Shown here: in pieces, positions 35,861-49,059 of the stretch
Layout: the number at the start of each line of letters is the position of its first letter
Position numbering within the stretch: position 1 is the stretch's first letter
Assembly: GCA_030280995.1 (NCBI GenBank)
Contig: JASXTE010000004.1
Span: 39,302,797-39,366,796 of the forward strand
Origin: Hemileia vastatrix
Taxonomy: Eukaryota; Basidiomycota; Pucciniomycetes; Pucciniales; Zaghouaniaceae
Length of the DNA stretch: 64,000 nucleotides
Direction: 5' to 3'
The notes under the pieces: generated by a model
Told to the model about the DNA's origin: nothing
Seen by the model: only the letters and a program-made list of their open reading frames with translations
Databases searched by the model: none
Translations under genes and position numbers: made by a program

Positions 35861-36877
35861 TTTATGTTTATATTTGTATTTGTATTTTTATTTTCCTTTA
35901 CAATTTTAATTTTAATTTTAACTTTATTTTTATTTTTATTTTTATTTATATTTTTATTTTTATTTTTATTTTTATTTTTATTTTTATTTTTATTTTTATT
36001 TTTATTTTTATTTTTATTTTTATTTTTATTTTTATTTTTATTTTTATTTTTATTTTTATTTTTATTTTTATTTTTATTTTTATTTTTATTTTTATTTTTA
36101 TTTTTATTTTTATTTTTATTTTTATTTTTATTTTTATTTTTATTCTTATTTTTATTTTTATATTTTTTTTTATTTTTATTTTTATTTTTATTTTTATTTT
36201 TACTTTTATTTTTATTTTTATTTTGGTTTTTGTTTTTTTTATTTTTATTTTTATTATTATTTTTATTTTTATTTTTATTTTTATTTTTATTTTTATTTTT
36301 ATTTTTATTTTTATTTTTATTTTTATTTTTATTTTTATTTTTATTTTTATTTTTTTTATTTATATTTTTATTTTTATTTTTATTTCTATTTCTATTTTTA
36401 GATTTTTTTATTTTAATTTTTATTTCAATTTAAATTTTAATATTATTTTTATTTTTATTTTTTAACTTTATGTAAATTTTTATTTTTATTAAACTTTAAT
36501 TTTTTTTGATTTTTTTTTTGATTTTTATAATGATTTTTTTTGCTCTTATTACATTTTTTATTTTTTAATATTTAATTTTTTTAATTATTAACATTTATTA
36601 TGTATTATATTTATTTTTTTGTTTTATTTTTTTGAATGATTTTTTTTTTTGTATTTTTTTTAAATTTTTTTTAACTTTTTTAAATTTTTATTATTTTATT
36701 TTTATTTTTTATATTTTATTTTTTAAATTTTTATTATTTGAATTTATTTTTAATTTCAAACTCTTTATTATATTTCTTTTTCTTTTGAATTTTTTTTATT
36801 ATTAATGATTAATTTTCTAAATTTAAAAAAAAAAAATTTAATTTTTTAAATTTTATTTATATTATAAATTTATTTTT
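35861..36877 (+). repeat. (TTTTTA)n satellite grading into T-rich low-complexity DNA
   Basis: Roughly 35920-36360 is an almost pure hexamer TTTTTA repeat on the plus strand. The sequence then becomes irregular T-rich DNA almost free of G and C. The 189-codon Phe/Leu alternation it encodes is an artefact. Gypsy copy 2 is inserted at its right edge. Confidence 0.9.
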
Positions 36878-38016
36878 TGTCAGCCAGGCTATTCCAGGAG
36901 TCCAGTAAATGATATATAAATTATAAAACCTTAAAGAGTGGGTAAGACTTGTATTTAATGAATATAACTTAATATTTTATTGCATAATGAAATTATATAA
37001 GAATTTTATTATATACAAATGTTACATTAAATTTATTGGTTATATATATTTTTATATACAATTAAATTGAGCATAATATAATATATTCTACAAATAATGG
37101 CGTATTTTTATGTATTTAATAATTATAAATTTATATTTAATTAATTAAAAAAACATATATTATAATTACAAGTGTAAATTTGATTTATAATATATTTAAA
37201 TTAATTACTTAAATTTATATATTAACTAATACCTCTCATATGATACTAAACAATTATTAAGGACGCTTCTTTTGACCCTTAATTGTGTTAGAAAAAACAA
37301 ATAAATTAATTTGGACTAAATTGAGATTAATTGCTTGTTTTGTTGCATCAAATTATTTTTTGTTTCACTTAAAATGTCCTCTAATCAGAATGTACCATCT
37401 GTTGGGAATTATATTTCTCATAGTTCCTATGTTTCCAATCTTGTTTAGTTATTCACTATTGTCACTTACTGATTTGGGGATTAATGGCGGGGAAATTGGA
37501 TTCTTAATTGGGCTTTTAATTATTTGTTTCATGTTTTTCTCTATATTGTTATGTTTCATTTACTCTTTTGATATGTTTGTTTTATTCCATTCTAATCATT
37601 GTATTTACAAATATAGTAGCGCTTCAGAGGACCCATTGCCTATAAAAGGGCCTTGGATAATCCCCTGTAGCCTTATCACTTATTATACACTCAACAAATT
37701 AAAAACTATTTTACTACGTTTATATTTTTTTTTTATTAGTAATACAATTCTAATTAAAAGTCTATATAACAAATTAAAGGTTGCCTTAAGTCTGATAGTA
37801 ATTATATTGTTTGCCGCGCAGAACCCTTACATTTAATAATATTATTGTTAATAAAATCTAAGTTTTAGTCACCTCTCAAAGTTGCTCACCGTTGTTTCCC
37901 TCTCAAATAAATTAAATATATATATTTTGGTTTATTGCTTTATTTTCCCTTGTCCTCCTCCTTCTCTTCTCCTTTTTCTCCTATTTTTCTTACCTCTTCT
38001 AGACGACTGACTGACA
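36878..38016 (+). repeat. 5' LTR of Gypsy copy 2
   Basis: TGTCAGCC...GACTGACTGACA. TATA box TATAAAAGGG at 37641. Confidence 0.93.
37641..37650 (+). promoter_or_regulatory. TATA box in LTR of copy 2
   Basis: TATAAAAGGG in the context TTGCC-TATAAAAGGGCCTTGG. It is conserved at the equivalent site in every LTR of this group in the window (25756, 33784, 45685) and, as TATAAAAAGG, in the solo LTR (34960). It is probably the Pol II core promoter. Confidence 0.7.
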
Positions 38017-38718
38017 ACTGAGGGCCTTTCCAAACGACAACGACGATCGAGCCTGGCGACGAACGACAAAACGCACGGACCACCTAGCAAAACGAAACTT
38101 TTGCCGCGACTGTGTTTCGAACTTGGGTTCGACATTTTAGGTTTATATAATATTAATTTTTATATTATTTTGAAGTGATTTTTCGATCACTATAGTAAGT
38201 TCACCTTTGCGCCTCTCACTCATATTACTATATTTTTATTGCAATAACAGTGATTGTGGCTTAATTGCTGATTCACTGAGTGTAAGTGTTCAATTTTTTA
38301 AAAAAAATTTTTTTTTTTTTTCCTAGTTGACCATTATAGAGTGTTAAATCCTCTTAGTCCTAGAAGAATTAACATTATTATTAATACAAATTGAATTATT
38401 AATTTAATTTTTTTTTTTATTATTAATTATTGTTAATTTTGGTTGACTTAAAAGTACATTGTGCTTAGTCCCAATATATTGCCATATTTAATATTGGTAA
38501 TTAATTGGTTGAATTAACTTACTTGTTATTCCCAATTTAAACTTGCAATCCATTTTTTTAAAAAATTAATTTTTTAATTATTACCTTATATTGAAAGTTA
38601 TTTTTTCTATAATTTAATTAATTAAAAAAATTTTTTTTTTATCATTTGGAGCAATTATTGACTAACTTTGATTATTTTTTTATAAAGTACAAAGTAAAAT
38701 ATAAATCTTCCCACTAGT
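38017..38718 (+). promoter_or_regulatory. Leader of Gypsy copy 2 with putative primer-binding site
   Basis: TGAGGGCCTTTCCAAACG follows the LTR by 2 nt. It differs from copy 1 at two positions (TGGGGACC against TGAGGGCC). The remaining leader is A/T-rich. Confidence 0.45.
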
Positions 38719-39400
38719 ATGTCCAACAATTTGACAGAAAAAATGGATAACATGCAAGTGGATGAGATAGAAATTGACTATGATGCTGACACTGTAAGTT
38801 CTTCTAAAGTTGGTCATAAAAAATCTTATGCTAACACAAAGAATTCACATACTGCAGGATGTGGAAATGACAGGAAATGCAAACAAACCAAACCCCCTTC
38901 CCCCAGTACCACAGAAGGAAGTAAAGCCTCTAGTGCCTCAAGAAGGTCTTCCAAAAGGCTTCAAAATAAAAAAGCTTCCTCTGCCACAACAAATCAGCAA
39001 CCTATCCAGTCATATAAAAGAGTTGAAGACAGAAAATATGACGTACAAAGCAAAGGTAGACACATTGTGGGATCAGGTCCAAGAACTCAGGAACCAGATT
39101 CAGGCCCAGGCCCCTCCTCAATTGCCTCCCAATCAGCTTCAATTTCAGGCTCAACCTTCACAGCCACCCAGCTCAACCATCCAAAATCCAAATACTATGG
39201 AAGTAGAGCAATGGAAATGGGATTATCTAATGAGTCACTACCAACAGAATGTGCAACACCCTCCTCATCATCAGCCTGGCCCATCCAGAACACCCAATTT
39301 CCATCCAGCTCCTCATCCCTACCAACAAAGCAGGAGAAAGAAGGCCCAAGCACAATCCCAAACCCACTCCCAGGGGAAGTTTCCTCCTCTGCCATGGTAA
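38719..39400 (+). CDS. ORF1: spliced accessory protein overprinting gag N-terminus (copy 2)
   Basis: Same organisation as copy 1: exon 1 38719-38793, intron 38794-38857 (64 nt, identical splice signals), exon 2 38858-39400, giving 205 residues. Only a few substitutions separate the two copies (for example TFWDQ against TLWDQ). The acidic N-terminus, KIKKLP patch, coiled coil, WKWD motif, basic GPSRTPN...RRKK region and final PW are all intact. The stop overlaps ATG 39394 of the gag-pol frame. Because this copy is young and ORF1 is unbroken while gag-pol has a stop, this is the best source for studying the product. Confidence 0.65.
38794..38857 (+). other. Intron of ORF1, copy 2
   Basis: GTAAGT...TGCTAACA...ACTGCAG, 64 nt, phase 0. 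Same signals as in copy 1. Confidence 0.7.
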
Positions 39401-42400
39401 GTAATTTGGTTGATAGTCACTTGGGTATGTTTTCAAATAAATCTTCTTCTGCAGGTAATATTATTGAACATGGTGAAAGAACAGTTAAACCTGTTAAAAG
39501 ATAGCTTCCTGTAACTAGTAGCCCTATTGATGTAATTAGCAAATTGTCATTTGATGAACCTTTACATTTAACTTCTACATCTTTAATTAATCCTTCTCTT
39601 GCAATTAAAAATGATTCTGTTCCCCCTGAAATCTATACCTTAATTGAAAAAACTTCTGAGGAAATATTGAAAGATACCCTTGATTTTAATATTGTGAAAG
39701 ACAAACATGTGAGAGATGTGTTAATCCATGAAAATGATAGATTAAATAATTTACACTTGCAATGTAAAGTGAGTTCTTCTGTACAAGATACAGCTTATTT
39801 AAAAATCAAAGAAACCTTGAATATTGTTCTTAGTCAACAAAAACAAATAAGAAGTGACCATAGAGCTATCTCAGATAGAAATATCAGTCTACATAAGACC
39901 TTGAGTGAATTGAAACCCCTTATTGAGGAAAATTATTCATTCAAAAATGAAATAAAATCTCTGCAAAATGAGTTTAAGAAGCTAAAAAATGATTTCCATG
40001 CACTAAGTACCAAGCACTCAGTTTCTGAGGACAGAAATGTTCTATCTCTTGCAAAAGTAAATGACCAAATGTCTGAAATTCCAAGAATAAGAAACTATGT
40101 GTCTGACCTACAGGAAAAGTTCTCAACCTTAACCATCAATAATGAATTAAATGAGATTTCTGCAAATAAGCTGCATAAAAATAAAGGGAAAAAACCTGAA
40201 CAAAGTTCATCCTTTCTTCCTCATATTTCAACCATTAAACAAACTGACAATGAGTCTGTAAAATCTTTTGCTACTAGCAAAAAATCTTGTGATGGTCATG
40301 CACCAGCTGTTTCTGTAAATAATGAAATTTCTGAACACCTGGCTAAACTTCAGGAATTATTAATAATGAATAATTCAAACCAAAAAGTGGACCATCCCAG
40401 TAGTCAGAAAAATTGGCCTAAGTTAGACCAATATCCTACCTTTGATGGTGATTCTTCCTCTGATTGGCAACACTTTATCCAGAGAATTGATAATTTAAAG
40501 AGATCTTATAAACTACCTGATGAGGAGATTGTTTCTAAGCTAATTTATTTATTTTCCAATGTAGCCTTGATGTGGTATGAATCTGTCCTCTTAGATAACA
40601 ATCATTATACATGGAATGATTGGAAATCCTTGATTGAGAATCAGTTTGGTGGTTCAAAATTCAGGTTAGCTCAGCAGAGACTGTATGAGAATACTAGATA
40701 TGTATCCTCCTCTGTTGAAAAGCCCATTGTTTTTCTGATGAAAATAACTAAAATCCTTAGAGCAATTGATCCAAAGATGGATTATGATATTTGGAGAGAT
40801 AAAATCTTGTATAAATTACCAAATTCTCTTAGGGATTTGATTGTTGCTAGAACTGAGCATGTAAGGGAAAATTCTTCTTTCATTAATATCTGTAATGAAG
40901 TACTACTCAACCATAGATATGAACCAAAGAATTACCTTAGCAAATCTTATAATGATCAGAATAAACCTTCTATAAAGCTCCCAGAAAAATCTGGTAAACC
41001 CTCTGCCCCAGTTGCACCTAAAAAATATGCAACAAATACTTGTTATAAATGTAACAAACCGTGGCAGAAGGGTCATGTTTGTGACAAGAAAATTCATCTT
41101 GTTGAACAAAATGAAGACACTGATGAAGTTGAACTTGATGTCAATAATTCTTCCAGTGACTGTGAAAGTAATATCTCCTATGACAATGAATCTGTTAAAG
41201 ATGTTTTAATGTTGGAACATGATGTCCATTATTTAAATAATATATCTGAAGATTGTGTATTGAATTTATCTTCAGTAGAAAATGCTGAGATAATTAAAGA
41301 TATTACTAACAATTCTATTCCTATATCCCCTTTAAAGGCACCTGTTATCATTAATGGTAAAAATGTTGATGTAGTTCTTGATTCTGGTGCTGGAGGAAGT
41401 GTAGTATCTGAAAAAGCTTTGGCTTCAGTGGATAAGGAATATTTGAGTAAATTATTGCCTATAACTTCTGAAAAATGGAGAGGGTATGGTTCTACCTTAT
41501 TCCCTATTGGCAAATACAAAACCTCTGTATTCTTCAAATATAATGGTGGTTTTGTCAGAGCTATTTGTGAGTTTGTTGTCATGAAAAATGATAATTTGAG
41601 CAATTGGTTTATTATGGGAAATGATATTTTAACCATGTTTGGTGTGAAACTGGACCCAGCAAATAATTGCTTTACCTTAGGAATGAATGGGAAAAGAAAA
41701 TTCAAAATTTCTTCTCCTAAACCTTCTGGGCATTTGTTGAAATCTTGTAACTCACTGACCCAATGTAAAGGTAGAACAACAACTGAAATGGATGATTTAT
41801 TACATGAAATAAATACCGCTTCTTTTGGTGATCATTTGACTAATGAACAAAAGGATTCTATTGTTGCCTCTATTACCTCCTTCCCTATGGCTTTTGCTCA
41901 TGGTTCTCATGTCTTGGGAATTGTTCAGGAAGAGATGAAAATTACCTTATCCTGTAATTTGAGTGATATTCCTCCTTCCCTTAAGAAAAAACCATATCCT
42001 GCTTCTCCATCAAAAAGAAAAGATATTGTAGATAATATTGAAACATTATTGAAAATGAATATCATTGAGAAAGTTAATGTCACCCCCAAATATTGTGTCA
42101 TCTCCCCAGTCTTGATTTCATATGAAAAAGATAAAGCTAGATTATGTGGAGATTACAGAGCTTTAAATACTTATACTGTTGATGATATTTATCCTTTACC
42201 CAGAATTAATTCAATACATGCTACCTTGCAAGGTGCAAAATTTATTAGTTGTCTGGATGGTAATAAAGGTTATCATCAAGTTCCAGTTGAGAAAAATTCT
42301 CAAAATATTTTGCTTATTGCTACTCATATGGGAATATATAAGTATGTTAGGATGCCATTTGGCCCTAAAAATGCTCCTTCAGTTTTCCAGAAAGTCATGG

Positions 42401-44886
42401 ATAACACTTTCCATCAAGAAATTATTGAAGGTTGGCTCATGGTTTATATTGATGATATTATTGTTTTTTCTAAAACTTTTGATGAACATATGATTCACTT
42501 GAATAGAGTTTTCCAAAAAATGGATGAAATCAATATGACCTTATCTTTAAAAAAGTGTAAATTTGGTTTTCAATCTTTGAAAGTCCTTGGCCATGTTGTG
42601 TCAGGCTTACAAATTTGTGTAGACCATAATAAAGTTGCTGCCATTCAAAATGTTAAAGCACCAACTTCTGTAAGAGAAATCCAAAGTTTTTTGGGTATGT
42701 GTGGCTATTATAGACAATATATTATAAATTATCAGGTCATAGCCTTGCCTCTTACAAAACTAACCAGAAAAGATGTTGCTTTTCTCTGGAATGATGACTG
42801 TCAGAAAGCTTTTAATACATTGAAAAATTGCTTAATGACAGCCCCTATATTGGCTCTCCCAGATTTTAACAAGCCATTTGTACTTTATACAGATGCTAGC
42901 TTTATTGGTCTGGGTGCTGCCCTTCACCAAAAGCAAATTATTAATGATAAATCCTCAGAGGTTGTAATTTGTTATATTTCAAGAACCTTAAGAAATAGTG
43001 AATTGAAATATGGTGCCACTCAATTGGAGTGCTTAGCAGTTGTTTGGGCTCTTGAGAAACTTCATTACTACTTGGATGACCAAAAATTTGAGTTGGTAAC
43101 TGACTGTAGTGCTGTGAAATCTCTATTAAACCTCAAAACACCTAACAGACATATGTTCAGGTGGCAACTTGCTGTTCAGGAATACAGAGGAAGGATGAAT
43201 ATTATCCACAGAGCTGGAAATGTTCACTCTAATGTTGATATGCTCTCCAGATTGCCTCTGCCAAATAATGACTCCAATCCTGCTTATGTACCTGAGGATG
43301 ACACTGTTCATATACATGGTATATTTATAGTTGATATGGAAGAAGAGTTATTACAGTTAATACTGGATTCATATGATAAAAATTCTGACTTAAATAAATT
43401 AGTTACTATTTTGAATGATCCTAAGAATGCTTCAATTCAAGCATTAATAAAAACTCTTCCTGCAAAATACCAAAATGCTTTAAATGAAGGAAAGTTTTCT
43501 ATTGAAGATGGTTATATTTATTATAGAAGGAAGCTTACCAATGTAATTGTTATTCCTCCTTCAATGAAAGAAACTATCCTCAAACTTTGTCATGATGACA
43601 TATTAGCTGGTCATTTTGATCTTGAAAAAACATTGATTAGAATCAAAAACACTGCATGGTGGGCTAATATGTCTGAAGACACAAAATTATATGTTGAATC
43701 TTGTGATTCCTGCCAAAAATCTAAAAGGTTAAGAGGTAAGAGAGCAGGGTTATTACAAAATATTGAAGCACCTAGTGCTCCCTGGCAAATCATTAATATG
43801 GATTTTGTCACTGGTCTTCCTGTTGCAGGTAAAGACAGCTTTAACTCTTGTTGGGTAATAGTTGATAGATTCACAAAAATGTGCAAATTTATTCCAACCC
43901 ACAAAGATGTATCCACCAAAGAATTAGCTTTCTTATGGTGGTCTTACATGTTTAATATTATTGGTTTTCCAAAAGCCATTATCTCTGATAGGGATCCAAA
44001 ATTCACTTCTGAGTTTTGGACCTCTTTGATGGATATTTGTGGCTGTGAGTTAAAATTGTCTACAGCTCACCATCCTCAGACTGATGGTCTAGCTGAAAGA
44101 ATGATTCAAACTCTGGAAGATATGATTAGAAGGTATTGTGCCTTTGGTTTAGAATATAAAGACAATGACAGATTTACTCATGATTGGGTCACTCTTTTGC
44201 CTGGTATTGAATTTGCATATAATAGCACTGTTCATTCTGTCACTGAGAAAAAGCCTTTTGAGCTTTGGTTAGGTTATGTCCCAAACACTCCTGCTCAGAT
44301 TCTCAATAATAAATTACCTAAGTTGGAACTACACCCTGGTGTAAAATCTTTTATGCAAATGCAACAGCTATGCAGAAAACATGCTCAGAGTTGTATTGAT
44401 AAAGCATTTGAATATGAAAAGAAAAGATGGGATAAATCCCATAAAGAATACACATTTAACAAGGGTGATGAAGTGTTGATCTCTACTGTCCATTTCAATT
44501 TACAAGGTAACCACAAATTAAAAGATCCTTTTGTAGGACCATTTGTTGTTAAAAGAATGGTTGGTGATAATGCAGTAGAAGTTGTATTGTATTCTCCATA
44601 TGATAGGAAACATCCTGTCTTTCCCATTTCTTTGCTTAAACCTTATACTTCCAACAGTGACTTATTTCCAAAAAGAAGAGGAAGACCTAAGAAGAACCCT
44701 CAGGAAGTCACAGAAACAGCAGAAATTGATAAAATTCTCAATGATAGAATTATCACTTCTGAAAGAGGTACTGAATATTTATTGAGATATAAGAACAAAT
44801 CATCTGAACATGATGCATGGATACCTGGCAAAGAAATTTCAAATCTGCCTGCTCTGTTGAAAAAATACAAAAAGAAAAAATCTTAG
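39394..44886 (+). CDS. Gag-Pol polyprotein of Gypsy copy 2 (one premature TAG)
   Basis: The frame starts at ATG 39394 (CCATGG context) or, unspliced, at 38719. A TAG at 39502-39504 replaces the CAG of copy 1, and from 39544 there are 1780 uninterrupted codons. Residue positions from 39544: coiled-coil gag about 1-200; capsid-like about 300-450; zinc knuckle about 500-514; protease DSGAGG about 613; RT about 830-1000 with YIDD about 968; RNase H LYTDAS about 1114; integrase HHCC about 1348-1393; catalytic region MDFVTG about 1419, SDRDP about 1481 and AER about 1516; AT-hook-like RRGRPKK about 1710; chromodomain about 1727-1780. This is the order of a Ty3/Gypsy chromovirus. It copies RNA into DNA and integrates it. 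The chromodomain is known in this group to bind histone marks and steer integration. Confidence 0.93.
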
Positions 44887-44907
44887 CATTTTTTTTATTG
44901 TTTTTTT

Positions 44908-44921
44908 TTAGAGTGAGGGAG
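44908..44921 (+). other. Polypurine tract, copy 2
   Basis: TAGAGTGAGGGAG directly before the 3' LTR, as in copy 1. Confidence 0.8.
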
Positions 44922-46060
44922 TGTCAGCCAGGCTATTCCAGGAGTCCAGTAAATGATATATAAATTATAAAACCTTAAAGAGTGGGTAAGACTTGTATTT
45001 AATGAATATAACTTAATATTTTATTGCATAATGAAATTATATAAGAATTTTATTATATACAAATGTTACATTAAATTTATTGGTTATATATATTTTTATA
45101 TACAATTAAATTGAGCATAATATAATATATTCTACAAATAATGGCGTATTTTTATGTATTTAATAATTATAAATTTATATTTAATTAATTAAAAAAACAT
45201 ATATTATAATTACAAGTGTAAATTTGATTTATAATATATTTAAATTAATTACTTAAATTTATATATTAACTAATACCTCTCATATGATACTAAACAATTA
45301 TTAAGGACGCTTCTTTTGACCCTTAATTGTGTTAGAAAAAACAAATAAATTAATTTGGACTAAATTGAGATTAATTGCTTGTTTTGTTGCATCAAATTAT
45401 TTTTTGTTTCACTTAAAATGTCCTCTAATCAGAATGTACCATCTGTTGGGAATTATATTTCTCATAGTTCCTATGTTTCCAATCTTGTTTAGTTATTCAC
45501 TATTGTCACTTACTGATTTGGGGATTAATGGCGGGGAAATTGGATTCTTAATTGGGCTTTTAATTATTTGTTTCATGTTTTTCTCTATATTGTTATGTTT
45601 CATTTACTCTTTTGATATGTTTGTTTTATTCCATTCTAATCATTGTATTTACAAATATAGTAGCGCTTCAGAGGACCCATTGCCTATAAAAGGGCCTTGG
45701 ATAATCCCCTGTAGCCTTATCACTTATTATACACTCAACAAATTAAAAACTATTTTACTACGTTTATATTTTTTTTTTATTAGTAATACAATTCTAATTA
45801 AAAGTCTATATAACAAATTAAAGGTTGCCTTAAGTCTGATAGTAATTATATTGTTTGCCGCGCAGAACCCTTACATTTAATAATATTATTGTTAATAAAA
45901 TCTAAGTTTTAGTCACCTCTCAAAGTTGCTCACCGTTGTTTCCCTCTCAAATAAATTAAATATATATATTTTGGTTTATTGCTTTATTTTCCCTTGTCCT
46001 CCTCCTTCTCTTCTCCTTTTTCTCCTATTTTTCTTACCTCTTCTAGACGGCTGACCGACA
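44922..46060 (+). repeat. 3' LTR of Gypsy copy 2
   Basis: 1139 bp. Differs from the 5' LTR by eye only at GACGGCTGACC against GACGACTGACT near the end. Confidence 0.93.
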
Positions 46061-48228
46061 TTTTTTCAATTTGTTTACTGAATCTTTTTTCATTTTTTTA
46101 AATTTTCTTTATTTTTTCTTATTTCATTTTTTATTTTTTTATAATTTTTTTATTTATTTTTCTTCTTTTGTATTTTTTTTAATTTTCATTTTAATTTTTA
46201 AGTTTTAACTCTATTTTTTGTATTTATTTTTATTTTTTAATTTTATTTTTAAATTTTTAAATTTTTAATTTTTTTTTAATTTTTTAAATTTTTGAAAATA
46301 TTTAATTTTTGAATTTAGAATTGTTTTGAAGTTTATTTATTTATTTATTAGTTTTTTTTTAATTTTTTTAATTTTTGACTTTTTATATTTTTTTTTAATT
46401 TTATCTTATTTTTATTTTATTTTTAATTTTATTTTAACATTTTTTTTTACCCTTTTCTTATTAATTTTTTCTTATTTTAAATTTTTTTTCAAATTTTTTT
46501 AAATGATTACTTATATTTTATTTTTTTTCTTCTTTTAATTTTTAATTTTTTAAAAAAATTTTGGGGTTTTATTTATATTTTTTAATATTTAATATTTTTT
46601 TATTTTTTATTTTTTATTATTTTATTTTTTTAATTTTTTTTGTTAATTTTTTCTTACTTTGAATTTAATTTTTTTCGGTTTTATATATTTTAATTTTTTC
46701 TTATTTATTTATTTATTTTTTATTTTTTAAATTTTTTTTATTTTTTCAAAATTTGTAAATTTTTTATTATTTGAATTTTGTTTTTTTGTTTTTTCTTATT
46801 TTTTATTTTAGTTTTTTTTTTAATTATTTTTTTTTAAATTTGTTTGAGGTTTTTTTTTCTTATTTATTTTTTAATATTTGTATTTTTATTTTTATTTTTC
46901 ATTTTTTTCTTATTTTACATTTTTTTTATTCTTTTTTTTTAATTTTTTTATTAATTTTTTAATTTAATTTTATTTTTGTTAAATTTTTCTTATTTTATTT
47001 TATTTTATTTTTGTTTAATATTTCTCATTTTATTTTATTTTACTTTAATTTTATTTTTTTATATTATTATTTTTTTTGTTAAATGTTTTTTATTTTAATG
47101 TTTCTCATTTTTTTAATTTTTCAATTTTTGTTAAAGGTTTTTTTATTTTTTTATATTATTATATTTATATATTTTAATGTTTCTTATTTTTATTTTATTT
47201 TATTTCATTTTTTATAATTCTTTCTTATTTTATTTTTATTTCTTTATTTTTTTATTTTAATGTTTCTAATTTTTTTTATTTTTTATATTGTCAAATGTTA
47301 CTTATTTTATTTTTAGTTTTAATTTTTAATTTTTTTATATTTTTTTCTTATTTATTGATTTATTTTTCAACTTTTTTTTAAGGTTTTATTATTTCTTATT
47401 TTAAATTTATTTTTTTTCAATTTTTTTTGAAGTTTTATTATTTCTTATTTTTATTTTTATTTTTTTTCAAATTTATTTTATTTTAATGTTTCTTATTTTA
47501 TATTTTGTATTTTTTTTTCAAATTTTTTTGAGGTTTTATTTTTTCTTATCATTAATATATATTTTTCAGGTAATTTTTAAAATTTTAATTTAATTTAATT
47601 TTTTTGTTTTTTTTCAATTTTTTCTTATTTTAATTTCTTTTTTTCAAATCTTTTTCGAGGTTTTTTTTTTCTTATTTTAAATTTTAAATTTTATTATCTT
47701 TTATTTTTATTTATATTTATTTTATTTTTAAATTTTTTTTCTTATTTTTTATTTTTTCAAATTTTTTCAAGTTTTATTTTTTATTTTTTTTATTTTTGTT
47801 AACTTTTTCAAATTTTTTTGAGGTTTTATTTTTTCTTATTTTATATTTTAAATTTTTTTTTTTTCAAATTTTTCAAGTTTTATTTTTTCAAGTTTAATTT
47901 TTATTAATTTTTTCAATATTTTTTGAGGTTTTATTTTTTCTTATTTTAAATTTTAAAATTTTTTTTTTTTAAATTCTTTCAAGTTTTATATTTTCTTATT
48001 TCATTTTTTTTTCAAATTAAATTTTTTTTGTGGTTTTATTTTTTCTTATTTTCAAATTTTTATTCTCAAATATTTTATAGGTTTTATTTTTTCTTCTTTT
48101 AAATTTTTATTTTTTTAAAAAAAAAATTGTTTTAAATTTCTCTTAATTTTTTTTCTTATTTTATTTTTAATTTTTAATTTTTTTTTCAAATTCTATTGTG
48201 GTTTTAATTTTCTTATTTTGATTATTTT
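46061..48228 (+). repeat. T-rich low-complexity tract between two Gypsy elements
   Basis: More than 2 kb in which the plus strand is mostly T with A and very little G or C. Words such as TTTTCTTATTTT and TTTTTGAGGTTTTATT recur irregularly. No gene. It is the continuation of 35861-36877, separated by copy 2. Confidence 0.85.
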
Positions 48229-49031
48229 TGTCAAGGTTTCTTTCAAGTATAGAAGGTTTTATAGGGAGGCCCAATGGCGGTAACAAAGGTTTTTAAGGGA
48301 TTCAAACTCAGGTACGTATCTTCCTATCCTAAAGATTATTTATTCAATAATAAGAGGTAAAGAGTTGGATTATTAGTATAATTAACGTATTAGAATTATG
48401 TTCAATGTAAAAACTAAAGCAATAATAGATAGTTATAAAGGGATTTGTAAATAGTTGTAATAAAGTAAGTACGTAATGAATGAATAAAAAACAACCAAAA
48501 GAGAGGCCTTATATAGGCAAAGGAGGGACAAAGCATGGCAATGAAATTCTAAAAACAGTAGTATGAAAGAGAGAGAAAAAGAATATTCAAGAAGGAGTAT
48601 TTCAAATAATAAAGTTGTTCTAAAAAGAAGGCGTCAAAAAGATGTATTTACAGAGTATGTCAGAAATACATCAATTTATTTAATATTTACTGTAGAAGTC
48701 AATTCTAAATAAGAAATTTGAATTTTTTGTATATATATTTTTTTATTTGAATATTTAAATTTTATTTCAATTTAAAATCTATTTTTTAATATAAATCTTT
48801 ATTTCTTCCAACCTGTCAAATGAGCACGGTGTTAGAGAATAAAAATATAAGGGACAATTTTATATTTAATTTTAATTATTCATTTAATTCTATCATTCTG
48901 TAATTAGTTAATTTATTATAAGTAATTTTAATGTAACTAATTTATAATTAAATAATTAAAATAATAAGGTGTGGCTTCATCCAGTAAATAATTATTTATT
49001 TCACTGGGTAAGTCTAGCAGCCTGGAAGACA
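48229..49031 (-). repeat. 3' LTR, type A
   Basis: On the reverse strand it starts TGTCTTCCAGGCTGCTAG directly after AGAGTGAGGGAG and ends CCTTGACA, 803 bp. A TATATAAGG string on the reverse strand lies near 48520. Confidence 0.85.
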
Positions 49032-49059
49032 CTCCCTCACTCTAAAAAAACAATAAAAG

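Larger units (their letters stand above)
36878..46060 (+). mobile_element. Ty3/Gypsy chromovirus copy 2 (young, near-intact)
   Basis: LTRs of 1139 bp (36878-38016 and 44922-46060) appear identical except for two sites close to their 3' ends. The target duplication is TTTTT (36873-36877 and 46061-46065), in T-rich DNA. The internal region matches copy 1 and has only one nonsense codon (39502-39504). LTR identity implies a recent insertion. Confidence 0.95.

Noticed and set aside
35864..36433. 189-codon Phe-Leu alternating ORF
   Set aside because: Direct translation of the (TTTTTA)n satellite.
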